Below, one piece after another: positions 43,566 through 51,198 of a stretch of 64,000 nucleotides of DNA. The notes beneath the pieces were generated by a model that was given only the letters and a program-made list of their open reading frames with translations, had not been told where the DNA came from and did not search any database. The position numbers were made by a program, and so were the translations under genes. Position 1 is the first letter of the stretch, and each line of letters begins with the position of its first letter. The DNA is from Dyella caseinilytica (GTDB taxonomy: Bacteria; Pseudomonadota; Gammaproteobacteria; Xanthomonadales; Rhodanobacteraceae), in contig NZ_CP064030.1 of the NCBI RefSeq assembly GCF_016865235.1, positions 1,178,001-1,242,000 on the forward strand, written 5' to 3'.

Positions 43566-43619
43566 CGGTGACGCTGAGTTCTTTCATAGCGTCAGATCTA
43601 GGAGCAGACCCGCAGCTCT

Positions 43620-45038
43620 TCAGATCTCCAAATGCAACCGAGCACCATAAATCATCACCGGCCCCCGCCTATCCGCGTTGTAACCCGGATTCCGAATCAG
43701 CTGAAGATCCGGACTCAACTCAACCCCTTTCATGACGTGATAGTTGTAATAGGTTTCCATCACGTCTTCCCGTGCGTAATGCGGTAACTGCCCGTCACCC
43801 AGGAATCCACCAAGACCACCTGCAGCCAGATATTCGCGATGCTGGCGGTTAAGGCCGGCGGTGGAGAAGGCGATACCGAAGACATCATCCGGACGGTTCC
43901 AGCGGTTGCCGTTTACGGACAAACCACCTGACAAGGCGTTGTCGATTTCCGTGAACGCATATTCCTCGATCCGGTCATTGGCCGAGCTGGCGCGCAGGAA
44001 CAGGCCGATATCGCTGCTGAGACGTTGTTCAAAGCTGATCCCGTAGCCGACCTTGGCCGCATCCTTGCGCACGGCGGTGACATCCGGCGGATTGCCCGTG
44101 CCCTCCGCGGCTGCAATGGCATCCATGTAATTGCCGGCCCAGGTGCGATTGCGGAACACCAGCACGCGCAGCAGGCCGGGCAGGTCGCCGAGCTTGTGAT
44201 CGTGTTCCACTTCCAGTTCATCACCGTGATAGCGAGCGATGTCTTCGTTGAGGGTGGTGAAGTTGGCAACCTTCGGCTCCATGAACCGACCGATGCGCAC
44301 CGCCCAATTGTCCCAATAGAATTCGGCAGCGCCGCCGACCGTGTAAGCGCGTGCGTCGGCGGCGTAATCCCAGGCGCCGTACGTGATCATCGACCAGTTC
44401 AAGAATTGGGTGCGCGGATCGTTGGCATAAGTGTTCTTTTCGAACAGGTCGGTAAGAGTGATCTTGCCCACGGTGAACACGAGGCGGTGCGAATCGTAGT
44501 TGCTGGCCAACTGATTAGGGCCGTCATCCACGTGCGTGGTATCGCCACCGAGGTTGAAGGTCTGCCGCAGGAACCAGCGCGCCCAGTAACCGCGCGGCTT
44601 GGTGCCGCCGTTCTTCTGGATCTCGCCATTGGGAATGCTGGCCAGGCCGAACAGATGGGAAAACGGCTTGCCGACCACCGCCTCCGGATCGAGGTACAAC
44701 TCGCCGCCTTTCCAGAAACGCGCGCCGATATACGTGGTGAAGGTCCAGGTGTAGCTGTATTCCGGTGTCGGCAGCAGACTTTGCGGACCCGTGTAGGGAG
44801 CGCTGAAGCCGTCTTTGTGCTGATACACATACGTGGTCTGTGCGTGGATGTTCCAGCGCTCTTCGGATGTATCACTGCTGTCTTTGCTTTCGGCGGGTGC
44901 GGGCAACGAGCCGCGTGTGGTATCCGCCGATGCGACGGTAGCGTCTTGTGTGCGGCCTTGGCTTGAGAAGGCCATGGTGCCAAGCATCAGCATCAGGGCG
45001 GGCGTGTGCTTCTTGGTGATCGTCCGTGGGTTTAGCAT
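43620..45038 (-). CDS. OprB-family porin of the metal cassette
   Basis: 472 residues with an N-terminal signal (GTMAFSSQGRTQ region) and OprB carbohydrate-selective porin features: RWNIHAQTTYVYQHKDGFSAPY, TFTTYIGARFWKGGELYLDPEAVVGKP, GLASIPNGE, and a C-terminal beta strand ending RLHLEI. OprB-type barrels usually take sugars, but some relatives are co-encoded with metal transporters and are thought to pass Mn2+ or similar ions. Here it follows an NRAMP-like gene, 195 bp away, with an REP pair between, so I infer outer-membrane ion entry. Substrate untested. Confidence 0.8.
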   Translation of the reverse strand: MLNPRTITKKHTPALMLMLGTMAFSSQGRTQDATVASADTTRGSLPAPAESKDSSDTSEERWNIHAQTTYVYQHKDGFSAPYTGPQSLLPTPEYSYTWTFTTYIGARFWKGGELYLDPEAVVGKPFSHLFGLASIPNGEIQKNGGTKPRGYWARWFLRQTFNLGGDTTHVDDGPNQLASNYDSHRLVFTVGKITLTDLFEKNTYANDPRTQFLNWSMITYGAWDYAADARAYTVGGAAEFYWDNWAVRIGRFMEPKVANFTTLNEDIARYHGDELEVEHDHKLGDLPGLLRVLVFRNRTWAGNYMDAIAAAEGTGNPPDVTAVRKDAAKVGYGISFEQRLSSDIGLFLRASSANDRIEEYAFTEIDNALSGGLSVNGNRWNRPDDVFGIAFSTAGLNRQHREYLAAGGLGGFLGDGQLPHYAREDVMETYYNYHVMKGVELSPDLQLIRNPGYNADRRGPVMIYGARLHLEI

Positions 45039-45150
45039 GGGAATGACTCGTAGTTTTCAGGTTTTGGGCGCAGCGCTCCCCGCAGCAAGCGCAAGCGTTT
45101 GCTGATCGGAGCGGTGCGTGACCGCGGTGAGGTATCGAGGGTTTTTGCTC

Positions 45151-45228
45151 GTCGTCCCGGCGAAGGCCGGGACCCAGTGACTTGGCTACGTAAAGGCGCC
45201 AGGTCCCAGCCTTTGCCTGGACGACGGG
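45151..45228. repeat. Inverted REP-like pair (CGTCGTCCCGGC type)
   Basis: GTCGTCCCGGCGAAGGCCGGGACCC on the left and a reverse-complementary arm ending CCTGGACGACGGG on the right, separated by about 30 bases. Sits in the gap between the NRAMP-like and OprB genes, where mRNA from the former could be processed or terminated. Confidence 0.82.
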
Positions 45229-45233
45229 TATGC

Positions 45234-46874
45234 TCAAGACTTGGTGATGATCATCTCCACCACCTTGACGATTGCCAGAATCAATGCAGCGGCGAGATAC
45301 GCGCGAAGCACACCCAGCCATACGCGGCGACGCAAACTCAGTTGCGCAGGAGGTAATTGATTGAGCGGCGGCATGCGCCACTCAGACTTATCCACCTGGC
45401 TGTCGGGTACCGTGGCGCTTGGATGACGCCAGTGGGAAACGCCGATAGCCATCATTCCCAGTGCGGCGATGATGGAACCGCCCACCAGCACGGCAATGAT
45501 TTGTCCGCTGGTGATCGACGGATAAAGCACCGATGCCGTCAGGATGATCGATAGCAGCACCAGTATCGCGACTACCGCTCCGGTGAACAGATTGGTCGCC
45601 GGTTTGTTTACCCAGGGACCCAGCACGGCTTTGTCGTTGCACAACAGCAACAGGAATACCGAAGCACCCGGCAAGAGGATACCGGCCAGTGTTTGCACGG
45701 CGTTGGTGATGATGCCAAGGGGAACATTGGGCAGCAGCACGAGCGCCGCGGAAATCACGACCAGAATGGCGTAAACACCGTAGAAGGTTTTCGCTTCCGT
45801 CGGTTTGCGATGCAGCGAGTGATTCAGCGACAGCACATCGCCAATCGCATACGCCGTCGACAGCGACACTGCCGCCGCACCGATGATACTGGCGTCGATC
45901 AGCGCAATGGAGAACAACACCGATGGCGTGGCGCCGATGTATTTGGCGATGCCATCGGCAACGGCACCGGCGTCCACGAACTGGCCCATTTCCGGCTTGC
46001 CGGCAAAGGTGGCGGCAGTAAAGGCGATCATCGCCACCGCGCCCATCACCACCAGCGCGATGCCGATCCACAGGTCGGCCTTTTCATAGGCCATGAAGCG
46101 CGGTGTGATGCGTTTGTCGATCACATAGCTTTGCTGGAAGAACAACTGCCACGGAGCCACCGTGGTGCCGACGATAGCGATGATCAGCAACATCACTTCG
46201 CTCAATGGCGCGCCTTTGGGCATGCTGGGAACAAACATGTGGTGGGCAATCTGGCTGATCGGCGGATGCACCATCAATAACACCGGTACCAGGAGCAGGC
46301 TGCCGAGGACCAGCAGCAAGGCGAAGCGTTCGAAGCGACGAAAATCTCCGGTCGAAGCGGTGATGATGATCAGCGCGGCAGCGATCGCAATGCCCCAGTC
46401 GCGCGACAGGCCAAGATGATCCAGGCCAAGGCTGATGCCAATGAATTCCGTGACGATGGTCAGTGCGTTGAGAATAAAAAGATCGATAACGCTGAAGGCG
46501 CCCCAGAATTTGCCGAAGCGTTCAAGAATCAGACGTGCATGACCCACGCCTGTCACGACACCGAGTCTCAGCACCATCTCCTGGTTCACGTATAACACCG
46601 GGATCAGCAGTGACAAGGTCCAAAGCAGTACCGTGCCGTAATTTTGTCCCGCTTGGGTATAGGTGCTGAAAGCGCCGGCGTCGTTATCGCCGACCATCAC
46701 AATCAGTCCGGGGCCGACAATGGCCAGCAGCGTGCGTAGTCGAGCTCCCCAGGTCGTGCGTTGCGTAGTGTCGTTTTGCGCGATGGTGCCGAGTGCGCCG
46801 CGGATATCGCCCACATGGGCGCTGTCCAGAACGGCCGAGTCGGCAGCTTTCTTCAGTTCGATGATGCTGCTCAT
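45234..46874 (-). CDS. NRAMP-family divalent cation transporter with altered metal site
   Basis: 546 residues, 11 predicted membrane helices, with long hydrophilic ends. The family core is plain, but the first metal-site motif DPGN reads D65-A66-G67-A68 (GDNDAGAF) and the TM6 motif MPH reads A240-P241-W242 (TTVAPWQLFF). Of the three canonical Mn2+/Fe2+ ligands (Asp, Asn, Met) only Asp65 is kept. Loss of the soft Met ligand and of Asn is what is reported for NRAMP-related Mg2+ transporters, so I infer a harder ion such as Mg2+. It follows the SpeD-like gene and precedes the porin. Confidence 0.85.
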   Translation of the reverse strand: MSSIIELKKAADSAVLDSAHVGDIRGALGTIAQNDTTQRTTWGARLRTLLAIVGPGLIVMVGDNDAGAFSTYTQAGQNYGTVLLWTLSLLIPVLYVNQEMVLRLGVVTGVGHARLILERFGKFWGAFSVIDLFILNALTIVTEFIGISLGLDHLGLSRDWGIAIAAALIIITASTGDFRRFERFALLLVLGSLLLVPVLLMVHPPISQIAHHMFVPSMPKGAPLSEVMLLIIAIVGTTVAPWQLFFQQSYVIDKRITPRFMAYEKADLWIGIALVVMGAVAMIAFTAATFAGKPEMGQFVDAGAVADGIAKYIGATPSVLFSIALIDASIIGAAAVSLSTAYAIGDVLSLNHSLHRKPTEAKTFYGVYAILVVISAALVLLPNVPLGIITNAVQTLAGILLPGASVFLLLLCNDKAVLGPWVNKPATNLFTGAVVAILVLLSIILTASVLYPSITSGQIIAVLVGGSIIAALGMMAIGVSHWRHPSATVPDSQVDKSEWRMPPLNQLPPAQLSLRRRVWLGVLRAYLAAALILAIVKVVEMIITKS

Positions 46875-46943
46875 AAAAGCCTTGTCGCATGGATGAATCA
46901 GTAGGCCGCCATGCCGGTGTTCGCCGGCATGGCGGCGATGGGT

Positions 46944-47375
46944 TCAGGCACGTCGTGCCGGTTTCAGCAGGAATACTTCAGTGGGTGAACGCGGCGTGCG
47001 GCCTTGTACCAGCAATGCCTGACCATCACGCTGCACGCGATGGAGCAGGGCACGCATCGGGCGGAACTCGTCGCGCAGGCCGTCGAACACCTGCATGGCG
47101 GCGCTGATCTGGCTGTGATCGCCCTGATCGACGAACAGATCGGCTATCACCGAATCGTGATGGGGAAAGGTGCGCAGCACGATGTGAATGTCCTTGCCGG
47201 TCATCGCGCCGATCACGCCATGACTGGCCGCCGTCGTGAAGTAGTCATAGCGGATCGGAAGATGGCGGCGGGCAATGTGTTCCATGCAGCGCGTCTGGAT
47301 AGCTTGTGGATCGGACAGCACGCTGTTGGGCGTGCGGCAATCGAACCACTCACCGATGAAATGGATGTTCTTCAT
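46944..47375 (-). CDS. SpeD-fold protein lacking catalytic residues (pseudo-AdoMet decarboxylase)
   Basis: 143 residues that align by eye along their length with bacterial S-adenosylmethionine decarboxylase (SpeD): HFIGEWFDC near the start, HGVIGAMTGKDIHIVLRTFP in the centre and ADLFVDQGDHS beyond it. The three key SpeD residues are replaced: pyruvoyl Ser63 by Ile63, His68 by Arg68 and Cys83 by Asp83. It cannot self-cleave to the pyruvoyl form, so it should be a non-catalytic ligand-binding or regulatory protein. First-operon position next to an NRAMP-like gene suggests a metal or polyamine sensor role; that is inference. Confidence 0.8.
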   Translation of the reverse strand: MKNIHFIGEWFDCRTPNSVLSDPQAIQTRCMEHIARRHLPIRYDYFTTAASHGVIGAMTGKDIHIVLRTFPHHDSVIADLFVDQGDHSQISAAMQVFDGLRDEFRPMRALLHRVQRDGQALLVQGRTPRSPTEVFLLKPARRA

Positions 47376-47427
47376 AACAATGTCTTCGCTGGTTTGCCGG
47401 CTTTTTCGCCGGTCATGGATGGAAAGC

Positions 47428-47452
47428 TCCGGCCGCTACGGAAGCGGCCGGA
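47428..47452. terminator. GC-rich hairpin between the small ORFs and the SpeD-like gene
   Basis: TCCGGCCGC-TACGGAA-GCGGCCGGA, a 9-bp stem on the cassette transcript with no U-tract. It may attenuate, process or shield mRNA between the leader ORFs and the main genes. Called terminator only for lack of a better class. Confidence 0.4.
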
Positions 47453-47473
47453 ACCAGCTGCAGATCGGATCGA

Positions 47474-47656
47474 TCAATGCGGAAAGGGCCGCCGTCTTGT
47501 TTCGCGGAGTCGCTGCATGGCGGCGCGCAACAGTCCGGTGATCAGTCCTGGCGAAGACGGTCTGACCGGTGTGCGGCAGGCGAGAAATACATTGAGTAGC
47601 CGGTCAGGCGTGTGGATCGCCCGGCGTGATGGGTGCAAGAAGAGTGAAAGTTGCAT
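47474..47656 (-). CDS. Small basic protein of the metal cassette (60 aa)
   Basis: 60-residue frame starting MQLSLFLHPSRRAIHTPDR with GAGGA about eight bases upstream of the ATG. Rich in Arg/Pro, ends RETRRRPFPH. I do not recognise it. Its position in the leader part of the operon and the good ribosome site suggest it is translated; a role as a small regulator or leader peptide is possible. Confidence 0.5.
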   Translation of the reverse strand: MQLSLFLHPSRRAIHTPDRLLNVFLACRTPVRPSSPGLITGLLRAAMQRLRETRRRPFPH

Positions 47657-47707
47657 GGCTCGGTCCTCGTGGTTCGCCGCATGGGGCGACACGGACACGA
47701 GCCGGCA

Positions 47708-47800
47708 TCAAGTCGATGTGACTTGTGCAGGAAGTATCGCGTGCGCGTCCAGGCGGATGGCTATGGAAGAGTCGCTATCAGTCGCTGGAGGAGGTCGCAT
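47708..47800 (-). CDS. Possible 30-aa leader peptide
   Basis: Short frame MRPPPATDSDSSIAIRLDAH... of 30 residues, with AAAGGA six bases before the ATG, 19 bases after the stop of the 104-aa gene. It begins with Pro-Pro-Pro, which could stall ribosomes under EF-P/polyamine or Mg2+ limitation, a known logic in mgtA/mgtC leaders. Weak evidence; could be a non-gene. Confidence 0.35.
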   Translation of the reverse strand: MRPPPATDSDSSIAIRLDAHAILPAQVTST

Positions 47801-47819
47801 ATCGCGTTCCTTTTGGGGT

Positions 47820-48134
47820 TTATCGAGAAGGAGGGCGCATGCCGGCGTGGCTGGTGCGCCGTGGCATGCGAATAACAGGATGACGATGCACAGAGCCACG
47901 ATACATAGGCGGTTCCATGGTGGCGTCCACGATCCAACGGCATTCCAGTGCACCGGAAACCGGGTTGCGAGACCACTGCGCACGCAGCGGTGTGGAATGA
48001 CGTACGGGAACATCGTGGTGCAGGGTGACGGCAGACAGGACATGCCGCAGACGGCTGATGCCGCGCGATGCCTTGCGTCGATGGAAGGTGCTGGCCGTAC
48101 GAGGACGGGCCGCACGCAATTGCAGCTTATTCAT
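47820..48134 (-). CDS. First gene of the metal cassette, unknown (104 aa)
   Basis: 104 residues from an ATG with GAGGTGAG just upstream, the clearest ribosome site in the region. Arg/His-rich (MNKLQLRAARPRTASTF; HDVPVRHSTPLRAQWSRNPVSGALECRWIVD). The NPVSGALECRW stretch looks like a small family I have seen in proteobacterial small proteins, without known function. No signal peptide or membrane helix. The ribosome site is part of a strong hairpin, so translation may be controlled. Confidence 0.55.
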   Translation of the reverse strand: MNKLQLRAARPRTASTFHRRKASRGISRLRHVLSAVTLHHDVPVRHSTPLRAQWSRNPVSGALECRWIVDATMEPPMYRGSVHRHPVIRMPRRTSHAGMRPPSR

Positions 48135-48136
48135 GA

Positions 48137-48175
48137 CTCACCTCGTAAAGCGCCAGTGGCGGCGCAAGAGGTGAG
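48137..48175 (-). promoter_or_regulatory. Hairpin sequestering the Shine-Dalgarno of the cassette's first gene
   Basis: On the minus-strand RNA, CTCACCTC and GAGGTGAG pair perfectly over 8 bp, with an inner GCGCC/GGCGC stem, and the right arm is the ribosome site directly before the ATG at 48134. Closed, it would block initiation; it may be a translational switch or simply a stable leader hairpin. Confidence 0.6.
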
Positions 48176-48366
48176 CCGGACTTCCCTAGTCGTGGAAAGC
48201 GCCGGCCAACCGCACGCGGTCGCCGTTGGGGCTTACGTTGGATAAAGGCGGCGCCAACATCGGACCGATAGATCCGAAGCCAGCGCAGCGACTAGGAGGT
48301 TTACTGTCCATGTCTCGCTGTTGGGTTATCTGACAAGTGCCCGAGGGATTCCCTTAAGGCCCGGGC

Positions 48367-48396
48367 AAGATACCCATGGGGGTATCAGGGTGTCAA
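48367..48396 (-). promoter_or_regulatory. Metal-cassette promoter with RcnR/CsoR-type operator between -35 and -10
   Basis: Minus-strand -35 TTGACA (48391-48396) and -10 TATCTT (48367-48372) are 18 bases apart. Between and overlapping them lies GATACCC-ATGG-GGGTATC (48369-48386), a perfect 7-bp inverted repeat with the G/C-tract of CsoR/RcnR-family operators. The arrangement implies repression by the divergent RcnR-like protein. Transcription would start near 48360, leaving a leader of about 225 bases. Confidence 0.8.
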
Positions 48397-48491
48397 CCAG
48401 AATCAGCAAAAAATAACGGAGAAAATATGCGCGGAATCCGTCAGTAAGACGTCAGCTTGCGCGAGAACCACGCAGCCTTGAAACTCTCACT

Positions 48492-48770
48492 ATGCCACAT
48501 ACCGTTCGCGACAAAACTAAGCTATTGAACCGCGCCAAGCGGCTTCGGGGCCAGATCGAAGCCATCGAGCGATCGCTCGACGAAGAGGACGACTGTTCGG
48601 TCGTACTGCACCAGATCGTAGCCGCCCGCGGCGCCATCAACGGCCTGATGACCCAGGTGATCGAGGGCTACATTCTTGACCATCTACTGGATGACGCCGA
48701 TCACACGCCGGAGGCCAAACAGCGCGATGCGGATGAGCTGATTGCGGCGTTGAAGACCTATATCAAATAG
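48492..48770 (+). CDS. RcnR/FrmR/CsoR-family metal-responsive repressor
   Basis: 92-residue all-helical DUF156 protein very close to RcnR in outline: MPHTVRDKTKLLNRAKRLRGQIEAIERSL, then CSVVLHQIVAARGAINGLMTQVIEGYILDHLL. The RcnR Ni/Co ligands are His3, Cys35, His60 and His64; here His3, Cys35 and His64 are kept but position 60 is Tyr, so the metal site differs. It faces the metal cassette, whose promoter holds a matching palindrome. No strong ribosome site is seen before the ATG. The 3' half is duplicated at 43337-43495. Confidence 0.9.
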   Translation: MPHTVRDKTKLLNRAKRLRGQIEAIERSLDEEDDCSVVLHQIVAARGAINGLMTQVIEGYILDHLLDDADHTPEAKQRDADELIAALKTYIK

Positions 48771-48808
48771 CTACTGCTTTTCTTTAACCCTTGCATCACC
48801 CGCTCATC

Positions 48809-48913
48809 CCGTCGTCCCGGCGAAGGCCGGGACCCAGTGCCTTTTGCCCTTATGCAGAGTCGGGTATGAAGAACAAAGTCGCTAGGCCCCGGCCTGCGCC
48901 GGGGCGACGGGGT
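48809..48913. repeat. Inverted REP-like pair (CGTCGTCCCGGC type)
   Basis: Left arm CCGTCGTCCCGGCGAAGGCC... and right arm ...GGCCTGCGCCGGGGCGACGG are reverse complements with small changes; about 50 bases between. Follows the repressor gene. Confidence 0.85.
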
Positions 48914-48936
48914 GGAAGCATTTCGTATCGACCAAC

Positions 48937-48968
48937 AAAAAAAGCCGCCGGTTACCCGACGGCTTTTT
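48937..48968. terminator. Bidirectional terminator after leucine dehydrogenase
   Basis: AAAGCCG-CCGGTTACCCGA-CGGCTTT-like hairpin (stem GCCGtCGG/CCGgCGGC on the minus RNA) flanked by an A-run on the left and a T-run on the right; ends the leucine dehydrogenase transcript. Confidence 0.8.
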
Positions 48969-48990
48969 CTTCAACACCACAAGCAGCCAA

Positions 48991-50094
48991 TTACTGCCCG
49001 CGCATACGACCCGCAAAGCGCGGTGCGCCATTGCCCATGTGCGGCAGCTTGATCTTGCCGATCGAGTCGATGCGCTCTTCGGCCAGACGATCCGCAGCCT
49101 TGTAGGTTGCCACGTTCTCCGTCTTGCTGATTTCGAAGATGCGACCCAGGTTGTAATAGATCGTGCGCATCATGCGCATCGCGCGTTCGCGGTTGTAACC
49201 GTCGATTTCCAGCGACACGTTCATTACGCCACCGGCGTTGACGGCGTAATCCGGTGCGTACAGCACGCCACGGCGAGTCAGTTCGTCGCCGATGGCATCG
49301 TTGGCCAGCTGGTTGTTCGCTGCGCCGCAGATGATCTTCGCCTTGATGCGATCGATGGTCTGCTCGTTGACGGTGCCGCCCAGTGCGCAGGGTGAATAGA
49401 CGTCGGCGTCGACATCATAGATCTCGTCCAGGCCCACGGCTTCGCAACCCAGTTCATCCACGCAACGCTGCACGGCGTCCTTGTTGATGTCGGTGACGAA
49501 CACCTTCGCACCCTGCTCGCGCAGCAGCTTGATGAATTCGCTGCCCACGTGGCCGGCGCCCTGCACGGCGTAGCTGTACTTGCCCACGTCTTCGTTGCCG
49601 TGCTTGAAGTGCAGTGCAGCCATCAGGCCTTGCAGCGTGCCGTACGCGGTGAACGGGGACGGATCGCCCGAACCGCCGTGCACTTGATGCACGCCAGTGA
49701 CGTATTCGGTTTCGCGGAATACATATTCCATATCGTTCACGTCGATACCCACGTCTTCAGCCGTGATGTAACGGCCGTTGAGCGAGTTGACGAAACGGCC
49801 AAAGGCGCGGAACAGCGCTTCGGACTTGTCTTTCGACGGATCGCCGATGATCACCGCCTTACCACCGCCCAGATTCAGGCCGGCCACGGCGTTCTTGTAA
49901 GTCATGCCGCGCGACAGGCGCAGCACGTCATTCACCGCATCCTGCTCGGTCTTGTACGGCCACATGCGCAGGCCGCCCAGTGCCGGGCCCAGCACCGTGT
50001 TATGGATCGCAATGATGGCCTTCAGGCCGGCGTCCTTGTTATGGCAGAAGACGACTTCTTCGTGGCCTGTTTTGGCGATGGTTTCGAAAATCAT
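48991..50094 (-). CDS. Leucine (branched-chain amino acid) dehydrogenase
   Basis: 367 residues from the ATG at 50094. Glu/Leu/Phe/Val dehydrogenase family: GPALGGLRMWPYKTEQDAVNDVLRLSRGMTYKNAVAGLNLGGGKAVIIGDP holds the catalytic lysine (GMTYKNAVAGL... and GGGKAV), and the NAD-binding GAGHVGSEFIKLLREQGAKVFVTDIN. It deaminates leucine, valine and isoleucine to the keto acids that feed the liu and icmF steps elsewhere in this window. Confidence 0.92.
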   Translation of the reverse strand: MIFETIAKTGHEEVVFCHNKDAGLKAIIAIHNTVLGPALGGLRMWPYKTEQDAVNDVLRLSRGMTYKNAVAGLNLGGGKAVIIGDPSKDKSEALFRAFGRFVNSLNGRYITAEDVGIDVNDMEYVFRETEYVTGVHQVHGGSGDPSPFTAYGTLQGLMAALHFKHGNEDVGKYSYAVQGAGHVGSEFIKLLREQGAKVFVTDINKDAVQRCVDELGCEAVGLDEIYDVDADVYSPCALGGTVNEQTIDRIKAKIICGAANNQLANDAIGDELTRRGVLYAPDYAVNAGGVMNVSLEIDGYNRERAMRMMRTIYYNLGRIFEISKTENVATYKAADRLAEERIDSIGKIKLPHMGNGAPRFAGRMRGQ

Positions 50095-50319
50095 TGGAAC
50101 ATGGACTCCACGTTTGACGGTGCCGGGGAAGGCGACCACTTAGTTGAAGCGTTATGGCCCCGCCAAGGACCTGACGCCTGAAACTCAAAGCCCCAGCAAG
50201 AGGCTGGGGCGACGAGTTAGCCGCATAAGTTTAGTACGAGTCGGATGGTGGTGCTGGTGCGGCGCAGCAAAGCGGGCTTTAGTGCGGGATTGTGTGTGGG
50301 TGATACACATGCCGGCCAT

Positions 50320-50350
50320 AAAAAAACGCCCCGCCGAAGCGGGGCGTTTT
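50320..50350 (-). terminator. Terminator after the first YXWGXW protein gene
   Basis: AACGCCCCGC-CGAA-GCGGGGCGTT hairpin with an A-run on its left (U tract for minus RNA). Confidence 0.85.
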
Positions 50351-50373
50351 GAGCCTCATTGCAATGTCTGCGA

Positions 50374-50736
50374 TCAGCCAGCGATCCAGATACCAGCGCG
50401 GAAATGCCAGCCGCCCTGACCACGTTCCCAGTGCGGGTGCACGTAGTGATAACCCGGACGTACCGCTTCCCAGTGACCGTGCATGGCGACATAACGACCG
50501 CCTTCCCAATGCCAGTAACCGCGGGCCCAGATATAGCCGGGACGCGGCGGCGGAATCACTTCCACCACTTCAGTGGGCGGCGGCTGCGGAGCAACCACTT
50601 CCACATAGGCCGGCGGAGGCGGCGGCGGTGCTTCATAAACAACGCGACGTGGCGGCGCGGGCTGCTCCACCACGCAACCGGTGGTGATGGCAGTGACGCC
50701 AGCCAGGGCGACCAAGGCTGCAAGACGTAATGACAT
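50374..50736 (-). CDS. YXWGXW-repeat lipoprotein
   Basis: 120 residues, lipobox ITTGC (Cys about 21), a Pro-rich segment (EAPPPPPPAYVEVVAPQPPP) and then two or three YxWxxGxW/HW units (GYIWARGYWHWEGGRYVAMHGHWE, GYHYVHPHWERGQGGWHF). These short envelope proteins are widespread in Xanthomonadales and Burkholderiales; function unknown, perhaps envelope stress or metal buffering by the many His/Trp. Terminator follows. Confidence 0.88.
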   Translation of the reverse strand: MSLRLAALVALAGVTAITTGCVVEQPAPPRRVVYEAPPPPPPAYVEVVAPQPPPTEVVEVIPPPRPGYIWARGYWHWEGGRYVAMHGHWEAVRPGYHYVHPHWERGQGGWHFRAGIWIAG

Positions 50737-50868
50737 GAAACGTTTCCCCAGACGAAATGTGGATCGAAAATTCTGCCGATCCGAGCAGAAATGCGCGCAA
50801 ATTTAAACGGTGCTCAAGCCGTGGATACCTGCGCTCCATCGCGAGAGGGAGCGCAGGTCGCCGCGGAA

Positions 50869-51198
50869 TCAGCGAGCCCAGTAACCTTCATGCCAGTGCC
50901 AGCCATCGCGGCCCTGCACCCACACGCCCGGGCGCCAATGCCAACCTGGACGCTCATGCACCCACATGCCCGGCACCCAGTCATGGCGATGCCAGCCCGG
51001 ATTCCACTGCCAGTGACCGGGGATCCAGACCCAGCCATGACGCGGGGGAGGAACCACTTCGTAACGCGGTGCTGGCGGGGCAACGTTGATACCGACGCCA
51101 ACGACAACCTGCGCGGACGCAGGCGGGGTATAGCTAACACTGGCCAACGCAAGGCCGATGCCTGCAACAAGGGCCAATTTGCGGGTCAAGCTGATCAT
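50869..51198 (-). CDS. YXWGXW-repeat secreted protein
   Basis: 109 residues from the ATG at 51198. Signal peptide about residues 1-29 (ends PASAQ). Repeats follow: HGWVWIPGHWQWNPGWHRHDWVPG, MWVHERPGWHWRPGVWVQGRDGWHWHEGYW. Paralogue of the lipoprotein gene just downstream (50374-50736), but with a Sec rather than lipoprotein signal. Tandem duplicated pair. Confidence 0.87.
   Translation of the reverse strand: MISLTRKLALVAGIGLALASVSYTPPASAQVVVGVGINVAPPAPRYEVVPPPRHGWVWIPGHWQWNPGWHRHDWVPGMWVHERPGWHWRPGVWVQGRDGWHWHEGYWAR

Noticed and set aside
47801..48115. Alternative frame with a hydrophobic segment (LCIVALCIVILLFACHG) overlapping the 104-aa gene
   Set aside because: No start codon with a ribosome site ahead of the hydrophobic part, whereas the overlapping frame has GAGGTGAG; kept only its last 30 codons as a weak leader peptide.
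48140..48360. Known Mg2+ or Mn2+ riboswitch (M-box, yybP-ykoY) in the cassette leader
   Set aside because: The conserved sequence blocks of these classes are not found by eye; only an SD-sequestering hairpin can be supported.
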